A DNA stretch of 64,000 nt from an uncultured Pelagibacteraceae bacterium (GCA_902616725.1 CACMTZ010000005.1:48901-112900); one strand, 5' to 3'. Counted from the stretch's first letter, positions 11,787-21,787 are shown. Notes: generated by a model not told the origin, from the sequence alone. Made by a program: numbers and translations.

Positions 11787-12409
11787 TGAAAGTCGAAAAA
11801 ATTAATTTAGATGGTAAAAAAAGTTCTATTGAAGTCTTAGATAAGATTTTTTCAGCTAAGATAAATAAGAAATTAGTTAATACAGTTTTATATAAGACTA
11901 ATGCTAACTATAAAGGTAGGCACGCAAAAACTAAGCAGCAAAACGAAGTCTCAGGTCCAACATCAAAAATTTATGCACAAAAAGGAACGGGTAATGCTAG
12001 ACACGCTAGTAGAAAAGCTCCAATCTTTGTTGGTGGTGGTATAGCTCATGGTCCAAAAGGAGAGCTATCATATAAAAAAAGAAAATTAAATAAGAGTGAA
12101 AAAAAACAAAGTATAGCATCTTTAATCACTGACAAGATAAAGAATAATAATCTTTTAATTTTTAGCGATTTTAGCTCTAAGATAAATAAGACTAAAGAGA
12201 TGAACTTAATTTTAAAAAAGTTCCAAATTTCAAATTCAATTATAATTCTAGACAAAAACTCAAAAGATAATGTTGAAAAATCAATTAGAAATATTCCAAA
12301 TATTAAAGTAACAGACATTAATCATTTTAGTGCATTTGATATCGTCAAGTTCGAAAAGGTTGTGTTTACTGAAACATCCGTAAAAGAATTAGAAAAGAGG
12401 TATACTTAA
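11786..12409 (+). CDS. rplD: 50S ribosomal protein L4
   Basis: L4 (207 residues) binds 23S rRNA and lines the exit tunnel with its extended loop. The loop is recognisable from QKGTGNARHASRKAPIFVGG and AHGPKGELSYKKRKLNK. In E. coli L4 also represses the S10 operon through the leader; there is no equivalent leader before rpsJ here, so that control is not evident. It shares one base with the end of rplC, and rplW starts one base after its stop. Confidence 0.97.
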   Translation: MKVEKINLDGKKSSIEVLDKIFSAKINKKLVNTVLYKTNANYKGRHAKTKQQNEVSGPTSKIYAQKGTGNARHASRKAPIFVGGGIAHGPKGELSYKKRKLNKSEKKQSIASLITDKIKNNNLLIFSDFSSKINKTKEMNLILKKFQISNSIIILDKNSKDNVEKSIRNIPNIKVTDINHFSAFDIVKFEKVVFTETSVKELEKRYT

Positions 12410-12410
12410 G

Positions 12411-12704
12411 ATGGAAAAGATACATTTATATGACAAAATTTTATCTCCGTTAGTAACTGAAAAGTCAACAAATTTATCAGAACAAAATAAGATTGTATTT
12501 AAGGTGCCATCAAAAGCAAATAAGAAAAATATAAAAAATAATATTGAAAAAATCTTTAAAGTAAATGTTACAAAGGTAAATATTATAAATAAACAAAGTA
12601 GAACTAAATTAACCAGAGGAAGAAAAGTTAAAGTCTCTGGTTTTAAAAAAGCAATTATAACACTTAAAAAAGGTCAAAGTATTGATTTAACAACTGGAAT
12701 TTAA
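12411..12704 (+). CDS. rplW: 50S ribosomal protein L23
   Basis: L23 (97 residues) lies at the tunnel exit and is the docking site for trigger factor and SRP. It opens with the typical YDKILSPLVTEKSTNL, followed by the lysine-rich RNA-binding middle and VKVSGFKKAIITLKKGQSID near the C terminus. Single-base gaps separate it from rplD and rplB, as expected inside the S10 block. Confidence 0.97.
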   Translation: MEKIHLYDKILSPLVTEKSTNLSEQNKIVFKVPSKANKKNIKNNIEKIFKVNVTKVNIINKQSRTKLTRGRKVKVSGFKKAIITLKKGQSIDLTTGI

Positions 12705-12705
12705 A

Positions 12706-13545
12706 ATGGCACTAAAAACATTTAAACCATATACAAAATCTACTAGAGGAACAATTCTTGTTGATAGAACTGGTCTTTGGAAAGGTAAACCGTTTAAATC
12801 TTTAGTTTCACCAAAAAATGCAATGAAGGGGAGAAACAACAATGGTCATATTACATCTATCAATAGAGCTGGTGGACATAAAAAAATGTATCGACATGTC
12901 GACTTTTATAGAAAAAAATTTGATATGCCTGCAACAGTGGAAAGAATTGAATATGATCCAAACAGATCTTGTTACATTATGTTAGTAAAATTTGATGATA
13001 ATTCACATGCATATTATCTTGCACCACAAAAAATAAAAGTAGGTGATAAAGTTGAAAATGGATCAAAAAAAGAGATAAAAATCGGAAATTGCATGCCGTT
13101 ACAGGACATCCCAGTTGGTATAGATATTCACAATGTCGAAATACAGCCAGGTGGTGGAGGTAAAATTGCCAGATCTGCTGGAACTTCTGTTACGATTAGT
13201 GGATTAGATGGGAATTATAGTTTGATTAAATTAGCATCAGGTGAAGTTAGAAAAATCGATTCAAGATCATTGGCAACTATTGGTGTATTAAGTAACCCCG
13301 ATCAAAAAAATATCAAAATTGGTAAAGCAGGACGATCAAGATGGTTAGGAAGAAGACCTCACACTAGAGGTGTTGTTAAAAATCCAGTAGATCACCCACA
13401 TGGTGGTGGTGAAGGTAAATCAGCAGGCGGAAGACATCCAGTTTCTCCTAAAGGACAATCAGCAAAAGGTTTGAAAACAAGAGATAATAAAAGAACTGAT
13501 AAATATATCGTGAAGAGAAGAAACAAAAGGAAGGATACAAAATAA
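12706..13545 (+). CDS. rplB: 50S ribosomal protein L2
   Basis: L2 (279 residues) is needed for subunit association and peptidyl transferase assembly. The C-terminal signature [20 protein letters not shown] includes the conserved His close to the catalytic centre; the N-terminal half shows [19 protein letters not shown]. Length is normal. The stop overlaps the rpsS start (TAATG). Confidence 0.98.
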   Translation: MALKTFKPYTKSTRGTILVDRTGLWKGKPFKSLVSPKNAMKGRNNNGHITSINRAGGHKKMYRHVDFYRKKFDMPATVERIEYDPNRSCYIMLVKFDDNSHAYYLAPQKIKVGDKVENGSKKEIKIGNCMPLQDIPVGIDIHNVEIQPGGGGKIARSAGTSVTISGLDGNYSLIKLASGEVRKIDSRSLATIGVLSNPDQKNIKIGKAGRSRWLGRRPHTRGVVKNPVDHPHGGGEGKSAGGRHPVSPKGQSAKGLKTRDNKRTDKYIVKRRNKRKDTK

Positions 13546-13844
13546 TGGCTAGAGCAGTATGGAAAGGACCTTTTGTGGAAGAAAGCTTGATAAAAAAAGT
13601 TGATAAATATAAGGCTGATCCAAAAAAAATTCCTATTAAGACTTGGTCAAGAAAATCAACAATAATTCCAGATTTTGTAGGAGTAAGTTTTTTGATTTAT
13701 AATGGAAAAAAATTTATACCCATTACCATATCTGAAGACATGGTTGGTCATAAGTTAGGTGAATTTGCACCAACAAGAACTTTTTTTGGTCACACACCTG
13801 CAGATAAAAAAGCAAAACCCGCTGAGGCAGAGGCGAAGAAATAA
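13545..13844 (+). CDS. rpsS: 30S ribosomal protein S19
   Basis: S19 (99 residues) forms part of the A-site side of the 30S head with S13. [18 protein letters not shown] and [20 protein letters not shown] are the expected ends of the conserved domain. A short Ala/Glu/Lys tail (KPAEAEAKK) extends it beyond E. coli S19 (92). It is linked to rplB by a one-base overlap and to rplV by TAA-TT-ATG. Confidence 0.97.
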   Translation: MARAVWKGPFVEESLIKKVDKYKADPKKIPIKTWSRKSTIIPDFVGVSFLIYNGKKFIPITISEDMVGHKLGEFAPTRTFFGHTPADKKAKPAEAEAKK

Positions 13845-13846
13845 TT

Positions 13847-14245
13847 ATGAGTAAAAAAAAGAAATTAGTGAAAAAAAAAGAAAAAATAGTGAAATCTATT
13901 AATAACAATATTAGATCAAGTGTAAGAAAGCTTAATCCTATTTTAAAAGGTATAGTTGGAAAGAAAGTAGAGTTAGCTATTAGAGATCTTCAGTTTTCAG
14001 AAAAAAGGATTACTCGTGATATCAGAAAGACTATTTCATCAGCTGTTGCAAATGCGGAGAATAATTTTCAGTATGATATTGATAAACTTGTAGTTAAAGA
14101 AGCATATTGTGGAAAGAAAATTACTATGAAAAGGTTTAGGCCAAGAGCAAAAGGAAGAGCTGCACCAATTTTAAAGCCTTATTCAAGTGTAACAATTATT
14201 TTATCAGAAGCAAAAAAAATGGAGAGTCATGGGACAAAAAGTTAA
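13847..14245 (+). CDS. rplV: 50S ribosomal protein L22
   Basis: L22 (132 residues) has a long beta hairpin that reaches into the exit tunnel. Homology starts around residue 22 ([19 protein letters not shown]) and the hairpin tip region is [20 protein letters not shown]. The first 20 residues form a Lys-rich extension absent from E. coli L22 (110 residues). Its 3' end overlaps the start of rpsC by 17 bases in another frame. Confidence 0.96.
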   Translation: MSKKKKLVKKKEKIVKSINNNIRSSVRKLNPILKGIVGKKVELAIRDLQFSEKRITRDIRKTISSAVANAENNFQYDIDKLVVKEAYCGKKITMKRFRPRAKGRAAPILKPYSSVTIILSEAKKMESHGTKS

Positions 14246-14909
14246 TCCGGTAGGTTTTAGATTAGGTGTTAACAGAGGTTGGGACTCTGTTTGGTACGCT
14301 AAAAAGAAAGATTTTGGTAATTATCTCATAGAAGATTTTAAAATTAGAGAATACATCAAAAAAAATGTAATTAATTCTGGAGTTTCAAAAGTGATGATCG
14401 AAAGAACAGCAAACAAATGTTATGTTACAATTTACACTTCTAGACCAGGTTTTGTTATTGGAAAAAAAGGTAGTGATATTGATAAGATAAAAAACAATTT
14501 ATCTAAATTTACTTCAAATGAGGTTACTTTAAATATTAAAGAGGTTAAAAAACCTGAGACAAATGCTTATTTAGTTGCAGAAAATATTGCTCAACAATTA
14601 GTTAAAAGAATTTCTTACAGAAGAGCAATGAAAAGAGCAATGCAGTCTTGCTTGAGATTAGGCGCTAAAGGAATTAAAGTTTCAGTGAGTGGAAGATTGG
14701 GTGGAAATGAGATTGCAAGAACTGAATGGTTAAGAGACGGCAGCATACCATCCCACACATTAAGAGCAGATATAGATTATGCAGAGGCAGAAGCGCTTAC
14801 GACTTATGGAATAATTGGAATAAAAGTTTGGATCTATAAAGGCGAGGTTTTTGCTAAAGAATTTAGCCAAGAAACAAATAAAGTCACACCTAAAGAGGTA
14901 AAACAATAA
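14229..14909 (+). CDS. rpsC: 30S ribosomal protein S3
   Basis: S3 (226 residues) lies at the mRNA entry channel and contributes helicase activity. [20 protein letters not shown] is the invariant N terminus, which fixes the start inside the end of rplV. The KH domain GXXG core is [13 protein letters not shown], and the C-terminal domain carries [20 protein letters not shown] and [13 protein letters not shown]. The 17-base overlap with rplV implies translational coupling. rplP follows with no gap. Confidence 0.98.
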   Translation: MGQKVNPVGFRLGVNRGWDSVWYAKKKDFGNYLIEDFKIREYIKKNVINSGVSKVMIERTANKCYVTIYTSRPGFVIGKKGSDIDKIKNNLSKFTSNEVTLNIKEVKKPETNAYLVAENIAQQLVKRISYRRAMKRAMQSCLRLGAKGIKVSVSGRLGGNEIARTEWLRDGSIPSHTLRADIDYAEAEALTTYGIIGIKVWIYKGEVFAKEFSQETNKVTPKEVKQ

Positions 14910-15320
14910 ATGTTACAACCAGTTAGAACAAAATGGAGAAAAGCTCACAAAGGTAGAATTCATGGAACTGCCTCAAGAGCAAATTTCATTAACTATGGTG
15001 CCTACGCTTTAAAAGCACTATCTCCTGATAGGGTTACTGGTAAACAAATCGAGGCTGCTAGAGTTGCTCTAACAAGACATATGAAAAGACAAGGAAGAGT
15101 TTGGACAAGAATATTTCCAAATATTCCGGTTTCAAAAAAACCTATTGAAGTACGTATGGGTAAAGGAAAAGGTTCTCCAGAATTCTATGCATGTCGTGTA
15201 AAACCAGGAAGAATTTTATTTGAGGTAGATGGTGTTTCAGAACAGATAGCCAAAGAAGCTTTATATAAAGCATCTGCAAAACTACCAATTAAAACAAAAA
15301 CTATAAAGAGATTCGCGTAA
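14910..15320 (+). CDS. rplP: 50S ribosomal protein L16
   Basis: L16 (136 residues) helps position tRNA in the A site. Conserved segments are [39 protein letters not shown] and the basic loop [20 protein letters not shown] followed by MGKGKG. It starts directly after the rpsC stop codon and ends one base before rpmC. Confidence 0.98.
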   Translation: MLQPVRTKWRKAHKGRIHGTASRANFINYGAYALKALSPDRVTGKQIEAARVALTRHMKRQGRVWTRIFPNIPVSKKPIEVRMGKGKGSPEFYACRVKPGRILFEVDGVSEQIAKEALYKASAKLPIKTKTIKRFA

Positions 15321-15321
15321 T

Positions 15322-15513
15322 ATGAAAAAACAAGAAATTAAAAAACTATCAAAAGATCAAATTATAAAAAATATCGATAAATTTAAAAAAGATTTATTCA
15401 ATTTTAGATTTCAAAAGATGAATTCACAGATTACTAATCCTGCAAAAATTAGTGAAACAAAAAAAACAATTGCTAGATTAAAAACAATATTAAAAGGAAA
15501 GTTAAATGCCTAA
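15322..15513 (+). CDS. rpmC: 50S ribosomal protein L29
   Basis: This is a 63-residue L29, a two-helix protein near the tunnel exit next to L23. The pattern [20 protein letters not shown] followed by a helix with [15 protein letters not shown] is typical. Its position between rplP and rpsQ is diagnostic. The last eight bases overlap the beginning of rpsQ. Confidence 0.95.
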   Translation: MKKQEIKKLSKDQIIKNIDKFKKDLFNFRFQKMNSQITNPAKISETKKTIARLKTILKGKLNA

Positions 15514-15742
15514 GAAAATATTAACAGGTGTGGTTGTAAGTGATAAGCCCAACAAAACTATAACTGTTTTAGTTGAACGAAAATATTCTCATCCATTATT
15601 AAAAAAAGTAATAAAAGTGAGAAAAAAATACAATGCTCATGATGAAAATAATAAGTTTAAAACAGGTGATAAAGTATCAATTATTGAAAGCAAACCTTTC
15701 TCAAAAAATAAGAAATTTCAAGTAATGGAGAATACAAAATAA
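15506..15742 (+). CDS. rpsQ: 30S ribosomal protein S17
   Basis: S17 (78 residues) is an OB-fold primary 16S rRNA binder. [20 protein letters not shown] and the later [19 protein letters not shown] are clear family segments. It overlaps rpmC by eight bases and shares one base with the rplN start (TAATG). Confidence 0.96.
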   Translation: MPKKILTGVVVSDKPNKTITVLVERKYSHPLLKKVIKVRKKYNAHDENNKFKTGDKVSIIESKPFSKNKKFQVMENTK

Positions 15743-16110
15743 TGATACAGGTTCAAACAGAATTAAATGTAGCCGATAACACTGGGGCAAAAAAAATTGA
15801 ATGCATTAAAGTCTTAGGTGGATCGAAAAGAAGATATGCAAGTATAGGAGATACGATAGTGATTGCGGTTAAAGAAGCAATTCCCAAGGGAAAAGTAAAA
15901 AAAGGATCCGTTCATAAAGCAGTTGTGGTGAGAGTAAAAAAAGGAATTCATCGGGATGATGGATCAAAAGTAAAATTTGATAATAACGCTGCTGTTCTGG
16001 TAGATGATAAAGGTGAACCAGTTGGAACTAGAATTTTTGGTCCAGTGACTAGAGAATTAAGGAATAAAGGGCAAATGAAAATAATCTCATTAGCCCCAGA
16101 GGTTTTGTAA
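15742..16110 (+). CDS. rplN: 50S ribosomal protein L14
   Basis: L14 (122 residues) sits at the subunit interface and is the target of the silencing factor Rsf[21 protein letters not shown] and [20 protein letters not shown] match the family over its full length. It has one-base overlaps (TAATG) with both rpsQ and rplX. Confidence 0.98.
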   Translation: MIQVQTELNVADNTGAKKIECIKVLGGSKRRYASIGDTIVIAVKEAIPKGKVKKGSVHKAVVVRVKKGIHRDDGSKVKFDNNAAVLVDDKGEPVGTRIFGPVTRELRNKGQMKIISLAPEVL

Positions 16111-16358
16111 TGATTAAAAAAGGTTTAAAAGTTCGAGTTTTATCAGGGAGAGATAAAAAAAAAGAAGGTGAAGTAATTGAAATTGATAGACCAAACAACA
16201 GGGCAAAAGTGAAAGATATTAATATGGTAAAGAGACATGTAAAAACAACAAAGGAAAAAAAAGGTGGAATTTTTTCAAAGGAAAGTTTTATTCATTTGTC
16301 AAATTTAAAACTAATTGATGAAAAAACAAAAACAAAAAAAACTGAGGCTAAAAAATAA
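16110..16358 (+). CDS. rplX: 50S ribosomal protein L24
   Basis: L24 (82 residues) is an assembly initiator with an N-terminal KOW motif, seen here as [40 protein letters not shown] is the conserved second part. It is shorter than E. coli L24 (104 residues) and ends in a Lys/Thr/Glu tail in place of the usual C-terminal segment. One-base TAATG overlaps join it to rplN and rplE. Confidence 0.95.
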   Translation: MIKKGLKVRVLSGRDKKKEGEVIEIDRPNNRAKVKDINMVKRHVKTTKEKKGGIFSKESFIHLSNLKLIDEKTKTKKTEAKK

Positions 16359-16912
16359 TGACTCCGAGATTGAAAGAACTTTATTATAAAGAAATACAAC
16401 CTGCGTTAAAATCTCAATTTGGTTTTAAAAATTTGTACATGGGTCCAAAAATTGAAAAAATTGTTTTAAATATGGGCTTAGGTTTAGACGGAAATGATTC
16501 AAAAATATTAAAGTCTTGTGAGGAGGATTTAGCAAAAATAACAGGTCAAAGACCTGTGATTACCAAATTTAAAAAATCAGTTGCGAATTTTAAAACAAGA
16601 AAAGGTTCAAATGCTGGCTTAAAGGTAACACTTAGAAAAGATAAAATGTATGAATTTTTAGATAGACTTGTGAATATAGCTTTACCAAGAATTAAAGATT
16701 TTAGAGGCCTGTCTGCAAATGGTTTCGATAAATTTGGAAATTACACATTTGGTGTTAAAGAACATATTATATTTCCAGAGGTAAGTTTTGATCGTGCTGA
16801 TAAGGTTCGTGGTATTGATATCGTGATTGTAATATCAGCCAAAAGTAAGGAGCATAGTTTTGCTCTTTTAGAAAAGTTAAATTTTCCATTTATCAAAAAA
16901 GGAGATAACTAA
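16358..16912 (+). CDS. rplE: 50S ribosomal protein L5
   Basis: L5 (184 residues) binds 5S rRNA and contacts the P-site tRNA. Hallmarks are [56 protein letters not shown] and [20 protein letters not shown]. Length is normal. Its last codons contain AAGGAG, a well-placed Shine-Dalgarno sequence for rpsN one base downstream. Confidence 0.97.
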   Translation: MTPRLKELYYKEIQPALKSQFGFKNLYMGPKIEKIVLNMGLGLDGNDSKILKSCEEDLAKITGQRPVITKFKKSVANFKTRKGSNAGLKVTLRKDKMYEFLDRLVNIALPRIKDFRGLSANGFDKFGNYTFGVKEHIIFPEVSFDRADKVRGIDIVIVISAKSKEHSFALLEKLNFPFIKKGDN

Positions 16913-16913
16913 A

Positions 16914-17219
16914 ATGGCTAAATTAAGCTCAATAAATAAGAACAATAAACGAATAAAATTATCGGACAGGCTATTTAAAAAAAGACAAAAGTTAAAAAAG
17001 ATTGTTATGAATAAAAAACTCCCTTTAGAGGAAAGATTTAAAGCGCAACAAAAATTATCAAAATTACCTAGAAACTCTGCGAAAGTAAGAGTGATGAATA
17101 GATGTCAGATCACTGGAAGACCTCACGGAGTTTATAGAAAATTGAAAATATCTAGAATTGCATTAAGACAATTAGGTCTGCAAGGAAAGATACCAGGTTT
17201 AGTTAAATCAAGTTGGTAG
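16914..17219 (+). CDS. rpsN: 30S ribosomal protein S14 (zinc-independent form)
   Basis: This is the long, 101-residue form of S14. It lacks the CxxC...CxxC zinc ribbon of the short form and has only one cysteine, in the conserved [20 protein letters not shown]. The C terminus [14 protein letters not shown] is typical. A strong AAGGAG ribosome site lies within the end of rplE. S14 acts in the 30S head beside S3 and S10. Confidence 0.97.
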   Translation: MAKLSSINKNNKRIKLSDRLFKKRQKLKKIVMNKKLPLEERFKAQQKLSKLPRNSAKVRVMNRCQITGRPHGVYRKLKISRIALRQLGLQGKIPGLVKSSW

Positions 17220-17229
17220 AAAGGAAAAT

Positions 17230-17625
17230 ATGAGTTTAAGTGATCCAATTGGAGATATGATAGCAAGAATAAAAAATGCTCAAGATAGAAGCCATAAGAA
17301 AGTTGAATTACCTTCTTCAAATTTTAAAACTAAGATTGCTGATATCTTAAAGAATGAAGGATTTATTAAAGATTTTAAAGTTAACAAAGAAAATAATAAA
17401 TCTTTATTATCATTAGAGCTTAAATATCATTCAGGAAACCCAGTTATAAGTACTTTTGAAAGAGTTTCAAAACCAGGGAGAAGAATATTTTCTAGTGCAG
17501 AAAGTTTACCAAAAATAAATAATGGTTTAGGTATAGCAATTGTATCAACCCCCAAAGGTGTCATGACCGATATTGATGCAAGAAAACAAAGAGTGGGTGG
17601 AGAAATAATTTGTAAGGTATTTTAA
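17230..17625 (+). CDS. rpsH: 30S ribosomal protein S8
   Basis: S8 (131 residues) is a primary 16S rRNA binder and, in E. coli, the autogenous repressor of the spc operon. SLSDPIGDMIARIKNAQDR at the start and GLGIAIVSTPKGVMTDIDAR plus GGEIICKVF at the end are diagnostic. A Shine-Dalgarno-like AAGGAA precedes its ATG. It shares one base with rplF. Confidence 0.97.
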   Translation: MSLSDPIGDMIARIKNAQDRSHKKVELPSSNFKTKIADILKNEGFIKDFKVNKENNKSLLSLELKYHSGNPVISTFERVSKPGRRIFSSAESLPKINNGLGIAIVSTPKGVMTDIDARKQRVGGEIICKVF

Positions 17626-18164
17626 TGTCTAAAATTGGTAAAATTAATATTTCAATTCCAGAAAAAGTTAAAGTTGCTTTAGCTGGGAATATTTTAAACA
17701 TAGAAGGCCCATCTGGAAAAAAGTCAATAAATATTGATTTAGAGGTTTTTAACCTTGATATAAAAGATGGAAAAGAAATATCAATCAAACCGAAAAAAAT
17801 TGATCAAGAAACCAAACGATTATGGGGAATGAATAGAAGTTTAATTAATAATGCAGTTATTGGTTCAAATACAGGATATGAGAAGACACTAGAATTGGTA
17901 GGTGTTGGATATCGAGCTGCTTTAAAAGGCAAACAATTAAATCTACAATTAGGTTATAGCCACGATATTAATTTTGACATTCCAGAAGGGATAAAAATTA
18001 ATGTTGAAAAGCAAACAACTTTAAAAATAAGTGGTGCTGATAAACAACAAGTAGGTGCAATTGCATCTAAACTAAAAACTTTCAGAAAAATTGAACCATA
18101 TAAAGGTAAAGGTGTGAGAGAAAAGGGTCAACATATTTTGAAAAAAGAGGGAAAGAAGAAATAA
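17625..18164 (+). CDS. rplF: 50S ribosomal protein L6
   Basis: L6 (179 residues) lies near the factor-binding site. Two L6 repeats are visible: an N-terminal one with [16 protein letters not shown], and a C-terminal one with [20 protein letters not shown] and [25 protein letters not shown] overlaps couple it to rpsH and rplR. Confidence 0.97.
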   Translation: MSKIGKINISIPEKVKVALAGNILNIEGPSGKKSINIDLEVFNLDIKDGKEISIKPKKIDQETKRLWGMNRSLINNAVIGSNTGYEKTLELVGVGYRAALKGKQLNLQLGYSHDINFDIPEGIKINVEKQTTLKISGADKQQVGAIASKLKTFRKIEPYKGKGVREKGQHILKKEGKKK

Positions 18165-18520
18165 TGAAATTAGATACTAGTAAAAGAAAAAGATTTAGAG
18201 TCAGCAATAAGGTTAAAAATGTTGCTTCAAATGACAGATATAGACTAAGTATTTCTAGATCATCAAAGAATATTTCAGCGCAAATAATTGATGATATGAA
18301 AAATGTTACTTTATTATCAGCATCATCAATTGAAAAAGATATTAAGTCTGGTGAAAAGGTGAATAAAACTGAATTATCTAAGATTGTAGCTGAAAAGTTA
18401 GCAAAAAAAGCACAAGAGAAAAAAATTACAAAAATTTACTTTGATAGAGGCATTTATAAATATCATGGAAGAGTGAAAGTTTTTGCCGAAACTTTACGTA
18501 AAAATGGAATGGAATTTTAA
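18164..18520 (+). CDS. rplR: 50S ribosomal protein L18
   Basis: L18 (118 residues) binds 5S rRNA with L5. Conserved elements are [20 protein letters not shown] and the C-terminal [20 protein letters not shown] with [11 protein letters not shown]. It shares one base with rplF and is followed after one base by the preferred rpsE start. Confidence 0.97.
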   Translation: MKLDTSKRKRFRVSNKVKNVASNDRYRLSISRSSKNISAQIIDDMKNVTLLSASSIEKDIKSGEKVNKTELSKIVAEKLAKKAQEKKITKIYFDRGIYKYHGRVKVFAETLRKNGMEF

Positions 18521-18521
18521 T

Positions 18522-19037
18522 ATGGATAATAATAAAGATAAAAAAACTGACGATATTTTAGAAAAATTAGTTCACATTAATCGTATAACAAAAGTAGTAA
18601 AAGGTGGACGTAGATTTGGTTTTTCAGCACTAGTTGTTGTTGGAAACCAGTCCGGTAAAATTGGAATAGCTCACGCTAAAGCAAAACAAGTGCCAGACGC
18701 TATAAAAAAAGCAAATGAAATGGCACGAAGAAAACTTATTCATATACCTCTTCGAGAAGGTAGAACTATTCATCATGATGTAAAAGCTAAAGATGGATCT
18801 GGCAGAATTGTATTAAGAGCAGCCTCTAAAGGAACAGGAATTATAGCTGGAGGTCCTGTTCGAGCTGTGTGTGAGGTTTTAGGAGTAAAAGATATTGTTG
18901 CAAAATCAATGGGTACATCAAATGCCCACAATGTGATTAGAGCTACAATGAAAGCACTATTGAAACAAAATTCACCAAAACAGATATCTTCAATAAGAAA
19001 TAAAAAGATTTCTGAGATTATAGAAAAAAGAGGATAA
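18522..19037 (+). CDS. rpsE: 30S ribosomal protein S5
   Basis: S5 (171 residues with this start) shapes the mRNA entry site and affects decoding accuracy. The N-terminal domain contains [20 protein letters not shown] and the second domain [20 protein letters not shown] and [18 protein letters not shown]. The frame is open upstream to an ATG at 18483 inside rplR, but those 13 extra residues have no counterpart in S5. The ATG one base after the rplR stop gives normal length. Its stop overlaps rplO directly; the L30 gene (rpmD) that usually lies between them is absent. Confidence 0.96.
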   Translation: MDNNKDKKTDDILEKLVHINRITKVVKGGRRFGFSALVVVGNQSGKIGIAHAKAKQVPDAIKKANEMARRKLIHIPLREGRTIHHDVKAKDGSGRIVLRAASKGTGIIAGGPVRAVCEVLGVKDIVAKSMGTSNAHNVIRATMKALLKQNSPKQISSIRNKKISEIIEKRG

Positions 19038-19489
19038 TGATTAAATTAAATAATAGAAATAAGATTAATAAAACTAAACTAAGAGTTGGTAGAGGTATTG
19101 GTTCTGGAAAAGGCAAAACATCTGGAAGAGGTGTAAAAGGTCAAAAATCCAGATCTGGTGTAGCAATTAAAAGTTTTGAAGGTGGACAAATGCCGCTATA
19201 CAGAAGACTTCCAAAAAGAGGATTTAACCCTATTAATAAAAAAATAATTGCTATATTAAATCTAGATAAAATCCAATCTTATATTGATAAAAAGAATATC
19301 AAAACTACAGATACACTGAATTCAAATTTATTAAAAAAACTAAAATTAATAGATCAAAATTCAATAAAATTAAAAATTTTAGGTTCCGGAGCCATTAAAG
19401 ATAAAATTAACATTGAAGCAGATCTTGCATCAAAGTCAGCTGTTGAAAAACTTGAAAAAATTGGTGGTTCAATACAATTAAAAAAATAG
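19037..19489 (+). CDS. rplO: 50S ribosomal protein L15
   Basis: L15 (150 residues) is a late-assembly large-subunit protein. The glycine-rich N terminus [40 protein letters not shown] and [10 protein letters not shown] are diagnostic. It shares one base with rpsE, and secY follows after a nine-base gap, the conserved arrangement in bacteria. Confidence 0.97.
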   Translation: MIKLNNRNKINKTKLRVGRGIGSGKGKTSGRGVKGQKSRSGVAIKSFEGGQMPLYRRLPKRGFNPINKKIIAILNLDKIQSYIDKKNIKTTDTLNSNLLKKLKLIDQNSIKLKILGSGAIKDKINIEADLASKSAVEKLEKIGGSIQLKK

Positions 19490-19498
19490 TTTAATTTA

Positions 19499-20779
19499 AT
19501 GAGCGCATCATCATCAAATACTGATTTAAGAAATAGAATAATATTTACTCTTGCTATTTTAGTAGTCTATAGATTTGGTACTTTTGTCCCTTTACCTGGG
19601 ATAGACCCTGAACAACTCAAAATAATGATGGAAGGAAATCAAAAGGGTTTATTAGGAATGTTTAATGTTTTTGCTGGTGGTGCAGTGAGTAGAATGGCTA
19701 TTTTTGCATTAGGAATCATGCCATATATTTCCTCATCAATTATTGTCCAACTATTAACAGGTGTTTCTGATTATTTCAAAAATTTAAAATCACAAGGAGA
19801 AACTGGTAGAGCAAAAATTACTCAGATAACTCGTTATGGAACTGTTTTACTCGCGACTGTCCAAGGTTATGGACTAGCAGTAGGACTAGAGTCCTCAGCA
19901 GGGTTAGTAATTAATCCTGGTGTTTTTTTTAAGATTTCAACTGTCACTACAATTGTCTCTGGGACTATTTTTTTAATGTGGTTAGGAGAACAGATTACTC
20001 AAAGAGGAATTGGTAATGGAATATCTCTTATTATTTTCGCTGGTATTGTTGCAGAAATTCCAAGAGCTTTAGTTACTACTTTCGAACTTGGTAGAACAGG
20101 AGCAGTCTCTACATTAATGATCTTAGCTTTATTTGTTTTGTTAATCTTAACAATTTTATTTATTGTCTTTATGGAAAGAGCTTTAAGAAAAATACTAATA
20201 AATTACCCTAAAAGACAAGTTGGTAATAAAATGTATGGAGGAGAGTCATCTCATTTGCCACTTAAGATTAATCAAGCTGGAGTAATTCCTGCAATCTTTG
20301 CTTCGGCATTATTATTATTACCGGTAACTTTTTCAAATTTTAATTTTTCTGATAATGAAACTTTTTTAAATATAAGTTCGTATTTTACTCAAGGACAGCC
20401 TTTGTATATGCTGCTTTATGCATCAGGAATAATATTTTTTACCTTTTTTTATACATCGATAACTTTTAATCCAACAGAAACAGCTGACAATTTGAGAAAA
20501 TACGGTGGTTTTGTACCTGGGATAAGACCTGGAGAAAGCACAGCAATTTATATCGATAATATTTTAACAAAGTTGACAACAATAGGTGCTTTATATTTAA
20601 CTTTAGTTTGTTTAATGCCTGAGTTTTTAATTGCTAATTATCCAATTCCTTTCTATCTGGGAGGTACATCAATTTTAATTGTAGTAGTTGTTGCAATTGA
20701 TACTGTTACGCAAATACAAACAAGATTAATGAGTTCCCAATACGAACAGTTGATTAAAAAAACAAAATTCGGAAGATAA
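19499..20779 (+). CDS. secY: preprotein translocase channel subunit SecY
   Basis: SecY (426 residues) is the inner-membrane pore of the Sec translocon, with about ten membrane helices. The plug and first-helix region shows VYRFGTFVPLPGID and the second helix region FNVFAGGAVSRMAIFALGIM. The cytoplasmic loops contain GQTERGIGNG-like QRGIGNGISLIIFAGIVAEI and the C-terminal part KYGGFVPGIRPGESTAIYID. The N terminus is a little shorter than in E. coli. It lies between rplO and adk as in most bacteria, and depends on SecE and SecG encoded elsewhere. Confidence 0.98.
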   Translation: MSASSSNTDLRNRIIFTLAILVVYRFGTFVPLPGIDPEQLKIMMEGNQKGLLGMFNVFAGGAVSRMAIFALGIMPYISSSIIVQLLTGVSDYFKNLKSQGETGRAKITQITRYGTVLLATVQGYGLAVGLESSAGLVINPGVFFKISTVTTIVSGTIFLMWLGEQITQRGIGNGISLIIFAGIVAEIPRALVTTFELGRTGAVSTLMILALFVLLILTILFIVFMERALRKILINYPKRQVGNKMYGGESSHLPLKINQAGVIPAIFASALLLLPVTFSNFNFSDNETFLNISSYFTQGQPLYMLLYASGIIFFTFFYTSITFNPTETADNLRKYGGFVPGIRPGESTAIYIDNILTKLTTIGALYLTLVCLMPEFLIANYPIPFYLGGTSILIVVVVAIDTVTQIQTRLMSSQYEQLIKKTKFGR

Positions 20780-20782
20780 TTC

Positions 20783-21346
20783 GTGAATATAATCCTATTT
20801 GGACCTCCTGGTGCTGGAAAAGGAACACAAGCAAAATATTTAGTTAAAAAGATAAATGGTTTTCAAGTTTCAACAGGTGATATGTTAAGGGATGAAATTA
20901 AGAAAAATTCTGAAATAGGAAAGAAAATAATCAATGACATGAATGATGGTAAATTTGTCAGTGATGAAATTGTTAATGAATTGATTAAAAAAGTTATTTT
21001 TGATGAAAAATTTAAAAACAAACTTATTTTTGATGGGTATCCTAGATCATTGGAACAAGCCAAAAATTTAGAAACTATTTTAGAAAGTTCAAATCAAAAG
21101 ATTGATTATATTTTTTTTCTTAATGTCGAAAAAGAAGTAATAATTAAACGAGTTGAAAAAAGAAAAACTTTAGAAAAAAGATCTGATGATGATTCAAATA
21201 TTATTCTAAAAAGATACGATACTTATATGGATATGACACGCCCCGTTTTAGATTTCTATTCCAAAAATTCAAACTTTTATGAAATAGATGGTGCGCTTAA
21301 AATCGAACAAATAACCGCTAAAATAGATGCTTTTCTTAATGTTTAA
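20783..21346 (+). CDS. adk: adenylate kinase, short-LID form
   Basis: This 187-residue enzyme interconverts 2 ADP with ATP and AMP. The P-loop is FGPPGAGKGTQAKYL at residues 5-19, the AMP site shows STGDMLRDEI and FDGYPRSLEQA, and the LID region KRKTLEKRSDDDSNIILKR is short and lacks zinc cysteines. The start is GTG, three bases after the secY stop, which gives the expected MNIILFGPPG N terminus. The secY-adk pairing is conserved. Transcription probably continues from the spc genes, while a separate promoter candidate follows it. Confidence 0.97.
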   Translation: MNIILFGPPGAGKGTQAKYLVKKINGFQVSTGDMLRDEIKKNSEIGKKIINDMNDGKFVSDEIVNELIKKVIFDEKFKNKLIFDGYPRSLEQAKNLETILESSNQKIDYIFFLNVEKEVIIKRVEKRKTLEKRSDDDSNIILKRYDTYMDMTRPVLDFYSKNSNFYEIDGALKIEQITAKIDAFLNV

Positions 21347-21350
21347 GACG

Positions 21351-21378
21351 TTGACTTTGAAAGATCTTCTTATATAAA
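21351..21378 (+). promoter_or_regulatory. candidate sigma-70 promoter for rpsM-rpsK-rpoA-rplQ
   Basis: TTGACT (21351-21356) and TATAAA (21373-21378) are separated by 16 bp, each a five-of-six consensus match. They lie in the only gap (55 bp) within the spc-alpha region. Transcription would start near 21385, about 17 nt before the rpsM ATG. This is the best-looking promoter in the window, and its position agrees with a separate alpha operon. Confidence 0.6.
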
Positions 21379-21401
21379 AGGCTAAATTTATCTCAAAATT
21401 T

Positions 21402-21785
21402 ATGGCTCGTATTGCAGGAATAAATATCCCCCAGAATAAATTAGTTCAAGTAGGGCTAACTTATATTTATGGTATTGGTGATAAATTTTCAAAACAAATT
21501 TGTACATCATTAGCAATTCCTAAAGAAAAAAGAGTAAACCAACTTACTGATGATGAAATTTTAAAAATAAGGGAATACATTGATCAAAATTTTAAAGTTG
21601 AGGGAGATCTTAGAAGAGATTATTCACTGAGCATAAAAAGATTAATTGATTTAGCTTGCTACAGAGGTTCGAGACACAGAAAGAAATTACCTGTAAGAGG
21701 TCAAAGAACTAGATGTAATGCTCGAACGAGAAAAGGTAAGGCTATTGCAATAGCTGGAAAAAAATTAACACCACTTAAGAAATAA
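21402..21785 (+). CDS. rpsM: 30S ribosomal protein S13
   Basis: S13 (127 residues) contacts the P-site tRNA and forms bridges to the 50S subunit. [20 protein letters not shown], the helix-two-turn-helix [16 protein letters not shown] and the basic tail [20 protein letters not shown] with RTRKGK are diagnostic. It follows a 55-bp gap with a promoter candidate, so it likely opens a transcript with rpsK, rpoA and rplQ. Confidence 0.98.
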   Translation: MARIAGINIPQNKLVQVGLTYIYGIGDKFSKQICTSLAIPKEKRVNQLTDDEILKIREYIDQNFKVEGDLRRDYSLSIKRLIDLACYRGSRHRKKLPVRGQRTRCNARTRKGKAIAIAGKKLTPLKK

Positions 21786-21787
21786 GC

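Noticed and set aside
18483..18521. Upstream start for rpsE within rplR
   Set aside because: The extra 13 residues are the out-of-frame reading of the rplR end; an ATG directly after the rplR stop matches S5 length.
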